64,000 nucleotides of DNA from Acidisarcina polymorpha (lineage in GTDB: Bacteria > Acidobacteriota > Terriglobia > Terriglobales > Acidobacteriaceae), in contig NZ_CP030840.1 of the NCBI RefSeq assembly GCF_003330725.1, positions 2,170,001 to 2,234,000 of the forward strand, written 5' to 3'. Both the position numbers and the translations under genes were made by a program. Under the pieces are notes generated by a model. The model was not told the DNA's origin, ran no database searches, and worked only from the letters and a program-made list of their open reading frames with translations. This document shows, one piece after another, positions 46,466 through 55,128 of this stretch. Positions within the stretch are counted from its first letter, which is position 1, and each line of letters starts with the position of its first letter.

Positions 46466-47230
46466 CTATGTCAGTTTCACTCCCGCCCCGACGCTATAGT
46501 GCTTGGGATGGATCGAATTCCCGATCTTCAAAGGAACCTCGATCATCATGTTTTTCCACGGAGTGTAGGGCAAAATCTTCCACATTTGTGTGTTTAACCA
46601 GAGACGGAAACGAGTTCGCGGCACAATCCAGTCGGTTCCCCCATCCGCGATCCCCTGGCACTTCGCTACGAAGTCGCGCATTTCGCTCTCATATCTCTCG
46701 AATGTCAAATGATAGTCCCCATCCGCCTCCGCCAACTCGCCGGCTAGGACATAGGCTCCCACTACCGCCATCCCGGTCCCCATACCAGAGAGCGGAGAGG
46801 CGCACCAGGCCGCATCTCCGAGCAAAACGCAGCGACCAGCGGACCAGCGGTCCATCTTTACCTGGCTCACTGAATCAAAATAGAAGTCAGTCGCGCTGTC
46901 CAGGTGCTTAAGCAGTCGAGGTACTTCCCAGCCTTCCTTGCGGAAGTGTTCGCGCAGGATGTCCTTTTGCTGCCGCGCTGTCGCGGCGCGCGTAGTCGAG
47001 CGGTTCGGAAGCGAAGAAGAATGACGCCTTGGCATCTCCCGGATCACCTCCGCTGAAGATGCCGACCTTCTTGCCCAGTGTTCCGTAATAGAGTCCGGAG
47101 TGATCAAGATTCAAGTAGTTTGGAATGCTGAAGATGGATACGTAGTAGCCAAGATGGCGGACGAAACGGGCTTCCTCGCCAAACACCACGGAGCGAACTT
47201 TCGAGTGCAATCCGTCGGAGGAGTTTCGTG
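46466..47230 (-). pseudogene. Truncated and frameshifted FAD-binding monooxygenase
   Basis: The minus strand holds two overlapping frames that together make the C-terminal two thirds of a FAD-dependent monooxygenase (PF01494). The first (DGLHSKVRSVVFGEEARF, then YYGTLGKKVGIFSGG and FFFASEPLDYARRD) shifts near 46975 into the second (ARQQKDILREHFRKEGWEVP, then the FAD motif RCVLLGDAAWCASPLSGMG). The N-terminal GxGxxG nucleotide-binding half, at least 150 residues, is absent: homology begins abruptly at about 47230 with no start codon. It is therefore a dead gene. Related enzymes hydroxylate aromatic or polyketide substrates. Confidence 0.8.
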
Positions 47231-47314
47231 ATCACGCCAAAACGTCGTCGTGCGGGCAGTTGTCTTAACGGATGGCGCGTTACACTTTTCGCAGAACTCT
47301 CATCCAAAATATTC

Positions 47315-47706
47315 ATGCAGACTCAAACGGTCACGCGCTCTATTGAATCGGATCTAGAGCCTGGCGGACTGTACGACATTCTCGCGGAAGTCAGCAACAT
47401 TCCTAAATGGGCGCCTGTCTTCGCTGACGCCATTGAGCGGGTCAACGACACGTATTATCGGATTACAAAGAATGGTGAGACCTTCAATTTGGAGGTCTTC
47501 CTCCATCCGTCTGCCGGCGCCGTCGACTACATTCGCGAGATGCCAAACGGCAGGCGTGGTGGTGCATACCTCCGCGTAATGCCCCGTCCCCTTGGTGGCA
47601 GCACTTTAACTATGACTGTGCCGATCGGACGGATACAACTGAATTCGAAGTTGCGAAGCTCCTTGAACAGGAACTCACCGACCTTGTCCAGCTCGCGCAA
47701 TTTTGA
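47315..47706 (+). pseudogene. Frameshifted SRPBCC (polyketide cyclase-like) protein
   Basis: From the ATG at 47315 the sequence MQTQTVTRSIESDLEPGGLY, then LAEVSNIPKWAPVFADAIE, is a START/SRPBCC-type ligand-binding domain. After TMTVP (near 47625) the open frame turns into non-conserved Arg/Ser-rich sequence. One base out of phase, the expected C-terminal helix is intact: RTDTTEFEVAKLLEQELTDL and VQLAQF, stopping at 47706. So a single indel has broken the gene, or there is a sequencing error. As read in the initial frame, the product would run on to 47764 with a wrong tail. Confidence 0.75.
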
Positions 47707-47729
47707 TCACCCGCGTCCAATCATGCGGA

Positions 47730-48140
47730 ATGCTCATGACAGCTGGCATAACTCGAATCGATAATAGCTTGTCAACGACACTGGAGGGCCGCCTGCAGAT
47801 TGGTTCAATTGTGATCCATTGCTATGAGTTCAATCGCATGGTCGAATTCTGGCAAGAGGCTCTTCATTATGTTCCGCGAGGTCCCGCGGAGCACGGCTGG
47901 ATGGTTCTGTGCGATCCCAAGAGGCACGGGCCGAACTTGTCGTTCCAGGCTCGCGACTCCCACGCGCCCCACCGCAGTTCGATTCACCTGGACCTCTATT
48001 CGCCGGATCAAGACGCTGAGGTCGAGCGATTGCTGGCACTGGGAGTGCGCCGTTATCCGTGGAGGTACCACCCCGGCGCTGATTTTGTGTTCTTGGAGGA
48101 TCCGGATGGCAATCTTTTTTGCGTGGTTCAACGTACCTGA
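47730..48140 (+). CDS. VOC-family (glyoxalase-like) protein
   Basis: A small single-repeat VOC protein of about 136 residues. The conserved part runs from LQIGSIVIHCYEFNRMVEFW through SSIHLDLYSPDQDAEVERL to FVFLEDPDGNLFCVVQ, and includes the usual His and Glu metal-ligand positions. VOC members include glyoxalases, dioxygenases and resistance proteins, so activity is unknown. The start is uncertain: ATG at 47730 or 47736, or a TTG at 47703 that overlaps the preceding stop. It looks intact, unlike its neighbours. Confidence 0.78.
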   Translation: MLMTAGITRIDNSLSTTLEGRLQIGSIVIHCYEFNRMVEFWQEALHYVPRGPAEHGWMVLCDPKRHGPNLSFQARDSHAPHRSSIHLDLYSPDQDAEVERLLALGVRRYPWRYHPGADFVFLEDPDGNLFCVVQRT

Positions 48141-48182
48141 TCGAGGACGTGTTTTGACGAAGGATAAAGGCAAGGGGTGAAT

Positions 48183-49688
48183 ATGCGGGTTCTGGTCGCA
48201 GGCGCCGGTGGTGCGATAGGTCAACAGTTGATTCCGCTGCTCACGGGCGCCGGGCATGCTGTTGGAGCACTGCTCAGGTCAGAGCGCAAACGAGATGCTC
48301 TTCTGGCAATGGGCGCTATCCCATTCTTCGCAGACGCACTCAACTCATCAGCGGTGCGCGCCATTGTCGAAAGGTTTGTATCACAGAGTTTTACTAGTTC
48401 GATAGCCCCATTCGCGATTTATCTGCCGGCGTTAGTAACTGTTCGCCTTATAAACCGGAACGCTAATGAGCTAACGATCAGGAGCTTGCGTATCGGGACT
48501 ATTGTCCTCGCTTTGTTCCTGTTCGGCTTGGGTCCAGCTAGTCGAGCACAGGATCTGGCGATTATGCACGCCACTGTCTATTCCGCGCCAGACGCGCCGG
48601 CGCGACGGGACGTGACAGTAGTGATTCGTCACGGAGTCATCGCGGAGGTGGGGAAGCATCCACGCATGCCCAGGGACATCGAGACGATTTCCTGCCAAGG
48701 CTGCGTTGCGCTTGCCGGTTTCTGGAATGCGCATGTGCATTTCATGGAGCCGAAGTGGAATGAAGCCGCGAATCAACCCGTAGATAAATTGGACCGCCAG
48801 ATGAGCGAGATGCTCAACCGCTCGGGCTTCACGACGGTGGTGGATACCGGCTCAGACGGAGAGAATACGGTAGCACTGCGGCGGCGCGTCCAGAGCGGCG
48901 AAGTCTTGGGGCCGCGCATCATTACCGCGGGCATCCCGCTCTTTCCCGCGCATGCGCTGCCGTATTACCTGGATGTGCTACCCGCGGACGTCAAGGCAAA
49001 GATGGCTCAACCTGAGACGGCCGCGGACGCGATCATAGATGTTGATAATAACCGAGCAGCTGGATACGACATCGTAAAGCTCTTCACCGGTTCGATTGTG
49101 AGTCCCGATCACATCACTCCGATGAAAGTGTCGATCGCGCGTGCAGCAGTCGAAGAGGCACATAAACACGAACAGCTGGTCTTCGCGCATAGCTCAAATC
49201 TTGAGGGCACGAAAGTGGCAATCGACGCCGGTGTAGACGTTCTGGCGCACACGCCGGAGGTTACAAGTGGAATCGATGAGACGATGCTGCGGCGCATGAT
49301 CGCGCAGCACATGACGATCATCCCGACGCTCAAGCTTTTTTCGCGCGACGACAATATCGCGAATATTCGCGGACTCGCTTTCCGGTATCACCAGCTTGGC
49401 GGAAGGCTGGTTTATGGCACCGACACCGGGTTTCTCCAGGATTATGACCAGAGCGAAGAATTTCGTCAGCTGGTGCAGGCCGGGCTTGGCTTTCGGGATG
49501 TGCTGGCCATGCTCACGACAGCTCCTGCGGAGCTCTTTCATCTCTCCCAGCGCGAAGGCAAGGTAATGCCAGGTATGCGCGGTGATCTGACGATCCTGTC
49601 AGAAGACCCGGCATCGGGGCGCCCGGAGGCGTTCACCACGGTGAGATATACGATCCGCGGCGGCAAGGTGATCTGGCGGTCAAATTAG
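48183..49688 (+). CDS. Epimerase fragment fused to exported amidohydrolase
   Basis: A 501-residue frame that looks chimeric. Residues 1-65 match the start of NAD(P)-binding epimerases (RVLVAGAGGAIGQQLIPLL), then homology stops. After about 35 unmatched residues a signal-peptide-like stretch appears (LRIGTIVLALFLFGLGPASR) near 102-120, and the rest is a complete metal-dependent amidohydrolase: AHVH, the carboxylated Lys in DIVKLF, His in VFAHSSN and DVLAHTPE, and Asp in YGTDTG. A TTG at 48486 could start the hydrolase alone, but its AGGAG is too close. An internal deletion joining two genes is the likely history. The ATG at 48183 has AGGGGTG upstream. Confidence 0.75.
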   Translation: MRVLVAGAGGAIGQQLIPLLTGAGHAVGALLRSERKRDALLAMGAIPFFADALNSSAVRAIVERFVSQSFTSSIAPFAIYLPALVTVRLINRNANELTIRSLRIGTIVLALFLFGLGPASRAQDLAIMHATVYSAPDAPARRDVTVVIRHGVIAEVGKHPRMPRDIETISCQGCVALAGFWNAHVHFMEPKWNEAANQPVDKLDRQMSEMLNRSGFTTVVDTGSDGENTVALRRRVQSGEVLGPRIITAGIPLFPAHALPYYLDVLPADVKAKMAQPETAADAIIDVDNNRAAGYDIVKLFTGSIVSPDHITPMKVSIARAAVEEAHKHEQLVFAHSSNLEGTKVAIDAGVDVLAHTPEVTSGIDETMLRRMIAQHMTIIPTLKLFSRDDNIANIRGLAFRYHQLGGRLVYGTDTGFLQDYDQSEEFRQLVQAGLGFRDVLAMLTTAPAELFHLSQREGKVMPGMRGDLTILSEDPASGRPEAFTTVRYTIRGGKVIWRSN

Positions 49689-49840
49689 CAGCTGAGCGAT
49701 TCATGGCATGATTCGTCTCGGAAACGCCCACAGGGTTCACTGACTTTCCACCTGGAAGAAGAGAGGGTGCAAGCGCCATTGTGCAAGGCCTAGTTGCGAG
49801 GTAGGTAGCAAGATCTCGTAACCGGCTGAGCAATGCGCGA

Positions 49841-50659
49841 TCAAGGTTTCTTGCGGAGATGCCGCGCGGGAGCCTCGTTCAATCGCAGCACCGCCGCAGC
49901 GGCGACGTACTGGACCACCGGCTTCTCATCGTCCATGCGGGCTTCGATCTTGCTGGCAAAGGACCGATCGCCGCGGCGTGCGATCGCATCGAGGGCCGCA
50001 GCGCGGACCAGCCAGCTCTTGTCTTCAGTGGCCGTAAGCAGCGCCTCCCCGCTCTTCGGGTCGGGATCGTCAGCCAGGATCTTCGCGGCCGCGGCACGTA
50101 CCGGCGACGTATCGTCTTTGGTGAGCGCCTTGACCGCCGTCATCCCGATTCCGCCGAAAGGGAGAAAGCCGACTCCCGTCTCGAAGCCGAACGTCGCCAG
50201 CTTTCTCGGATCGCTGAGCATTTTTCTCTGATCCGCCAATAGTCCCTGGCCGCTCTTGCGCTGACCGGTGAGCACGGCATAATAGACCTCGTAAGCGGCC
50301 GGCACTTTCATCATCAGCAATGCATGGGCAGCGCTCAGGACCACGCTGATCTCTGGATCTTTAAGGGCCTTCTTTAGATCCGGTATCGACTCTCGAGCGT
50401 CCATGGCGCCGAGTGCGTTCGCGGCAGCGTTCCGCACATCTACCTTGCCATCGCTGAGCGCTTTTACTGCCAGTTCCTCGGCATGCGAATCCTTGCGAAT
50501 CAATCCCAGAGCGGTAATCGCCTGTTCCCGCTTCTCCATGCTGGAATTGCTGCTGGCGTCGTTCAGGATACTCCAGGCTTTCTCTGTCGCTGTCTCCGCG
50601 AGCGCTGTGGTCGTTAACAGGATCAGAAAGCCGATGCTTGCGATCCGCCGAACAGTCAC
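49841..50659 (-). CDS. HEAT-repeat protein
   Basis: A protein of about 272 residues with an N-terminal hydrophobic segment (IASIGFLILLTTTAL) likely to be a signal peptide, then HEAT-like alpha repeats (KVDVRNAAANALGAM, DPEISVVLSAAHALLMM, SPVRAAAAKILAD, KSWLVRAAALDAIARRG, KPVVQYVAAAAVLRL). HEAT arrays make binding scaffolds; ligand unknown. I prefer the GTG at 50659 just before the signal; the frame is open to 50851 but that part is non-conserved. It is divergent from the FUSC gene. Confidence 0.75.
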   Translation of the reverse strand: MTVRRIASIGFLILLTTTALAETATEKAWSILNDASSNSSMEKREQAITALGLIRKDSHAEELAVKALSDGKVDVRNAAANALGAMDARESIPDLKKALKDPEISVVLSAAHALLMMKVPAAYEVYYAVLTGQRKSGQGLLADQRKMLSDPRKLATFGFETGVGFLPFGGIGMTAVKALTKDDTSPVRAAAAKILADDPDPKSGEALLTATEDKSWLVRAAALDAIARRGDRSFASKIEARMDDEKPVVQYVAAAAVLRLNEAPARHLRKKP

Positions 50660-50883
50660 TCTCTTCGATGTTGTGGGTCGAGTATTTCTTGAGATCACAG
50701 CTTTTTCATCCTTTGTCGATGATAGTGCAATCGCCGGCGCCCCTGCCCTCTGGCATTGTTTCGTCGGCCTGGCAGCGCACGCCGCGAGCCGCTCTCCAAC
50801 AGATACACAGCAAAGCCAGATACACAGCAGAGCGCGACTGCCCGCAGGCACGCCTATTCGGAGAACTGCTCTAGACTCACGAC

Positions 50884-53235
50884 ATGGAGCGTTCGCACGT
50901 CCTGTCGAAGAGGATCCGGAATTTGCGAAATCTGCATTGGATGCGCGGCCTCCGTGCCGGCCTCGCCGTGGCAGCGGCCATGATCGTCTGCCACCTGCTA
51001 GGCAAACCCATGGGGTGGGCGGCGCTCGGTGGCTTCGAAGCCATCCTGGTGGACAACGGCGGTCCTTACCGATCGCGTTTCACGACCATCGCTACCCTGA
51101 TGCTGGGAGGTACCGTGGCCTGCATCGCTGGAGCCTTGACCACCAGGAATGGTTCTGTCTCGTCAGCCCTGGTTCCGATTCTGATCACTAGCGTCTTCTG
51201 CTTCGTGGTGACATTCGGGCGGGTTCTCGCGCAGCCCATCGCCTCGACCAGCGTCATTATCCTCGTCATTTATTTCGCCGCCCTCGGAGCTTCTGCCCAT
51301 TCCCTTGGCCCGGCGTTGTGGAATGCATTGGAGTTCGTTCTTGGCGCGGCTTGGGCGGCGCTGCTCAGCCTGCTGCTCTGGCCGGTCGATCCGTTCCGGC
51401 CCGCGCGCCTGGCAGTTGCCCGATGCTACTTCCAATTGGCTGAATTCACCGCCAGGATTGAACCGACTCTGCGCGGCAGCGAAGCCAGAGAGGCGGCGCG
51501 CCTCCGCGGTTTTGAATGGCAACGCACCATGCGGTTGTCCATGGAATCGGCCCGAGTGGCGTTAGGGACCACCGCCGCCCGTGTTCCTTCGCGAACCATC
51601 CGAGCCCGGAACCTGACTGTCTTGCTGGAGACGGCCGATATGCTCTTCGAAGCGACCATCCGGATCACAGAACTCGCGCTCGGCCTCGAGAGCGCTTCCG
51701 CTCCCACCCAAACCGGCCGCCCCGAAGACCCGCTGCGGGAGTTCGTGGAAGGCCTCGGCAAGGAAGAGGAGGCGATCGCTCGTGCACTCCAGCGCCGTCC
51801 TTCCTTGAGCGGCACCAGCGAGCGACGAAGCGATACGAGGGAGGAACGCTCGGACATGCCTCCTTCCGTTTATGCCGCGCCGGATCGCGTCCGCAAGGCA
51901 GCGCAGGAGTTCCCTGCGAGCGCAAAAGACCGATCCATCCTCGGCCATTTGGCCGCTGCTCAACTCGATGCTTGCCAGAATCTCGAGATCGCCCGCGAAG
52001 CCGTCGCGGCGGTGTGGACCGGCGTTGAAGTCAGGTCGCAAACCGCTAGGCTTCTTACCGAAGGCGCCTCCCGCACAGACGTCAGAAACGCGAGCCTGTC
52101 CGACGCTCTGCAAGCCAACTGGACGCTCGGTTCCATCATGATGCGGCATGCCCTGCGCATGGCGGTGGTCGGCGCCGTCGACATCCTTCTGCTGCGACTC
52201 TTTCACATCAGCCATGGATTCTGGCTCGGCATGACGTCAATCATCGTGCTTCAGCCGTATCAATCGCACACCTTGAAGCGCGGCATAGAGCGTGTCGGCG
52301 GCACCGTGGCCGGCGGGATCCTCGCCGCCGTGTTGGCCGTTCTCATCAGCAGTCAGGCGGGCATCATTGCCGTCATCACGATCACTTCCGTGCTGACACT
52401 CGCAACCTACGCCGTTGACTACGCCTGGTACTGCTTCTTCCTGACCCCAACTTTTGTGCTGATGAGCTTGCCTCATCTTCGTGACTGGCAATACTCGGGC
52501 GTGCGAATGCTCACCACGCTGCTGGGGGCTGCCGTAGCCGTCGGGGCCATGCGCCTGCTCTGGCCGGAAGGCGAACACCTCAACCTTGGCAAGCTCCTGG
52601 CACGGGCCGCTGCCGCTGACGCGGCCTACATCCGCGCCATGCTCAGCTACTGGAATCGCCTTAGCGCCAGGCCTGTCGCCGGCAGCCGAGACCTTTCCGT
52701 TCTTCACACCCAGCAACGACGATTGGCGGAACGCGAGCTGTTGGCGCCCGCGCGCCGCGCCTGCGGCCTTGCCAGCAATGATGCCGAAGAATCCCTCGAT
52801 CGCTTGATGCTCGAGCCGGGATTCGGACGTCCAGCTTCGCCCCGGATGTCCTCATCGGCCTCGCCCGCAAGTTCGGCCTCTATGCGAGATCACGCTCTTA
52901 CGTTCGTCACTTACACCCGCAGGCTCACCCAAAGCATTACCACGCTGGCCGTCCTCGGCAAAGCCGATGCGGAAACCCTCGCCAGGACGGAGCGGTTGAT
53001 CGCGAGACTAGAAAAGATGAGCGCTGCCCTCCTCCGTAGCGACAATCTGCTTGCCCCAGGTCCCGGCCGCGAGGACGACTCCTGGTTGCTTGCCGAAGAT
53101 CCGGATGTCGCCGCCCACCAGATGCAACGGATGGAACGACAGATCGCCATTCTGGAAAAAGCGGCGACGGGTGTACTCGGAAGTCTTACCGCCTCTTTCC
53201 AAAGGACCCCGCCCCAGGATGCTTTGATATCCTGA
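50884..53235 (+). CDS. FUSC-family membrane transporter
   Basis: A 783-residue protein of the fusaric acid resistance (FUSC)/YccS-like family. It has two similar membrane blocks of about five to six helices each: GLRAGLAVAAAMIVCHLLG and VAAIAGALT near the N-terminus, and MRHALRMAVVGAVDILLL with GGILAAVLAVLI near 430-560. Cytoplasmic helical stretches of about 200 residues lie between and after them. Members are thought to export aromatic acids with an AaeA-like partner, but no such partner is next to it. The start is the ATG at 50884; the ribosome site is weak. Confidence 0.88.
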   Translation: MERSHVLSKRIRNLRNLHWMRGLRAGLAVAAAMIVCHLLGKPMGWAALGGFEAILVDNGGPYRSRFTTIATLMLGGTVACIAGALTTRNGSVSSALVPILITSVFCFVVTFGRVLAQPIASTSVIILVIYFAALGASAHSLGPALWNALEFVLGAAWAALLSLLLWPVDPFRPARLAVARCYFQLAEFTARIEPTLRGSEAREAARLRGFEWQRTMRLSMESARVALGTTAARVPSRTIRARNLTVLLETADMLFEATIRITELALGLESASAPTQTGRPEDPLREFVEGLGKEEEAIARALQRRPSLSGTSERRSDTREERSDMPPSVYAAPDRVRKAAQEFPASAKDRSILGHLAAAQLDACQNLEIAREAVAAVWTGVEVRSQTARLLTEGASRTDVRNASLSDALQANWTLGSIMMRHALRMAVVGAVDILLLRLFHISHGFWLGMTSIIVLQPYQSHTLKRGIERVGGTVAGGILAAVLAVLISSQAGIIAVITITSVLTLATYAVDYAWYCFFLTPTFVLMSLPHLRDWQYSGVRMLTTLLGAAVAVGAMRLLWPEGEHLNLGKLLARAAAADAAYIRAMLSYWNRLSARPVAGSRDLSVLHTQQRRLAERELLAPARRACGLASNDAEESLDRLMLEPGFGRPASPRMSSSASPASSASMRDHALTFVTYTRRLTQSITTLAVLGKADAETLARTERLIARLEKMSAALLRSDNLLAPGPGREDDSWLLAEDPDVAAHQMQRMERQIAILEKAATGVLGSLTASFQRTPPQDALIS

Positions 53236-53407
53236 TAACCCTCTTTCGGGCAAGCAGTTGGGTCGGCTTGTAGCTTTCTCTTTTTTGCAGAGAAATCGAC
53301 GGTAAATTGCCGGATTTCACTGACTCTCATTCGCACATTCATTCTCTGTTCACACGCACAAACTAAGACGGAGAAGCGCGTCTAAAAACCGGCGCGAAGG
53401 AGTTGTA

Positions 53408-55009
53408 ATGCAAAAATTTGTTGCATGTTCGCTGGCCACCGTGCTGGTTACTGGGCAGTTCCTGGCCCCAATCGCCGCACACGCGACGTCCACCGACTAT
53501 CCGACCACCACCCCGATCAAGCACGTCGTTGTCATCTTCCAGGAGAATGTGTCGTTCGATCATTACTTCGGAACCTATCCCTATGCGACCAACCCTCCCG
53601 GAGAGCCGGTTTTCAACCCGCTTCCAAGCACGCCTACGGTGAATGGACTCAGCACCATTCTGAAGCTTCACAATCCGAACTTGAACCCGGTTAACGCCAC
53701 AGGCGCCTCCAATCCCTTCCGTCTCGACCGGTCCCAGGCTGCGACTTCCGATCAGGACCACGACTACACCGCCGAACAGCAGGCCTTTGACCATGGCATG
53801 ATGGACGCCTTCCCGGCCTTCACCGGAACTCCCGGACCGCCGCCCGCCGGTCTGACCACCAATGGGATCGTCATGGGCTATTACGACGGCAACACCGTCA
53901 CTGCCCTATGGAACTATGCCAACCACTTCGCCATGAACGACAACTCCTATGGCACCAACTTCGGCCCCTCAACCGATGGCGCGCTGAACCTGATCTCCGG
54001 CCAGACCAACGGCGTAACTGAAGTCAACGGCGCAGAGTCTGCAGTCGTTGCCGACGGGTATGGCGGTCTTACCCTGGTGAGCGATGCCGATCCGACTGGC
54101 GACGTCTGCTCCAGCACCTCATCCAACCTGGCGATGGGCGGCAAGAACATCGGCGATCTGCTCAACGCCAAGGGCATCTCATGGGGATTCTTCGAGGGTG
54201 GCTTCGACCTCACCAAGACCAACAGCAACGGCACCACGGGATGCAACCGCAGCACAACCTCAGCGATCACCGGCGTCAAGAAGGCTGACTATATCCCCCA
54301 TCACCAGCCCTTCCAGTACTACGCTTCGACTCAAAATCTCAAGCACACCCGCCCCAGCTCGGTGGCCACCATCGGCCAATCAGGTGACGCCGCAAACCAC
54401 CAGTACGACACTCACGACTTCTTCGACGCGGTCAGCGCCGGCAACTTCCCCGCGGTCAGCTTCCTGAAGGCCCCTGGATACCAGGACGGCCACGCCGGTT
54501 ACTCCGATCCGCTCGACGAACAAACTTTCATCGTCAACACCCTCAACTTCCTCCAACAGCAGCCCGACTGGGCGACCACCGCGGTGATCATCGCTTATGA
54601 CGATTCCGATGGCTGGTATGACCACCAGATGAGCCCCATCATCAACCCGTCCGTTAGCCCACAGGATGCCCTCACCGGCCTGGGCACCTGCGGTACTGGT
54701 GAAACCGCCCTTCCCGGCGTCAATCCTGCTGCCGTTCACGCACAAGGACGCTGCGGTTATGGTCCCCGTCTCCCTTTCCTCGTCATCTCGCCCTACGCCA
54801 AGCAGAACTTTGTCGATCACAGTCTGATCGATCAAAGCTCCATCATGCGTTTCATTGAACGCAACTGGCTCGATGCTGAATCCGTCGGACCGGGCTCCTT
54901 TGACGGCTATGCGGGTACGCTGAACAAGATGTTCTTCTTCTTTGACCAGCCGCCAGCTCCGAAGCTCTTCCTTAATCCGACAACCGGGGAGCCCGTCGCT
55001 CACCCCTAG
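53408..55009 (+). CDS. Secreted phospholipase C/acid phosphatase-like phosphoesterase
   Basis: A 533-residue exported member of PF04185. A Sec signal (MQKFVACSLATVLVTGQFLA) precedes the catalytic opening HVVVIFQENVSFDHYFGTYP. Later motifs include DGALNLISGQTNG, IIAYDDSDGWYDHQM and PRLPFLVISPYAKQNFVDH. The family hydrolyses phosphatidylcholine or phosphomonoesters. AAGGAG lies six bases upstream of the ATG. It ends before a strong terminator and then the multicopper oxidase gene on the same strand. Confidence 0.92.
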   Translation: MQKFVACSLATVLVTGQFLAPIAAHATSTDYPTTTPIKHVVVIFQENVSFDHYFGTYPYATNPPGEPVFNPLPSTPTVNGLSTILKLHNPNLNPVNATGASNPFRLDRSQAATSDQDHDYTAEQQAFDHGMMDAFPAFTGTPGPPPAGLTTNGIVMGYYDGNTVTALWNYANHFAMNDNSYGTNFGPSTDGALNLISGQTNGVTEVNGAESAVVADGYGGLTLVSDADPTGDVCSSTSSNLAMGGKNIGDLLNAKGISWGFFEGGFDLTKTNSNGTTGCNRSTTSAITGVKKADYIPHHQPFQYYASTQNLKHTRPSSVATIGQSGDAANHQYDTHDFFDAVSAGNFPAVSFLKAPGYQDGHAGYSDPLDEQTFIVNTLNFLQQQPDWATTAVIIAYDDSDGWYDHQMSPIINPSVSPQDALTGLGTCGTGETALPGVNPAAVHAQGRCGYGPRLPFLVISPYAKQNFVDHSLIDQSSIMRFIERNWLDAESVGPGSFDGYAGTLNKMFFFFDQPPAPKLFLNPTTGEPVAHP

Positions 55010-55037
55010 TCGCTGTTCCAGTTCCTCTTTGAAAAGG

Positions 55038-55061
55038 GGGCGTGGGCTATTGCTCACGCCC
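55038..55061 (+). terminator. Rho-independent terminator after phosphoesterase
   Basis: GGGCGTG and CACGCCC form a 7-base-pair stem with a ten-base loop, followed by TTCGTTTTC. It separates the phosphoesterase from the multicopper oxidase and shows that the GTG at 55042, inside the stem, is not the oxidase start. Confidence 0.8.
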
Positions 55062-55128
55062 TTCGTTTTCCCCCAACAAAAGCTCCTCGCATGGACTTTC
55101 TTCTACGATTAGCTCTGAGGTTTCTGGT

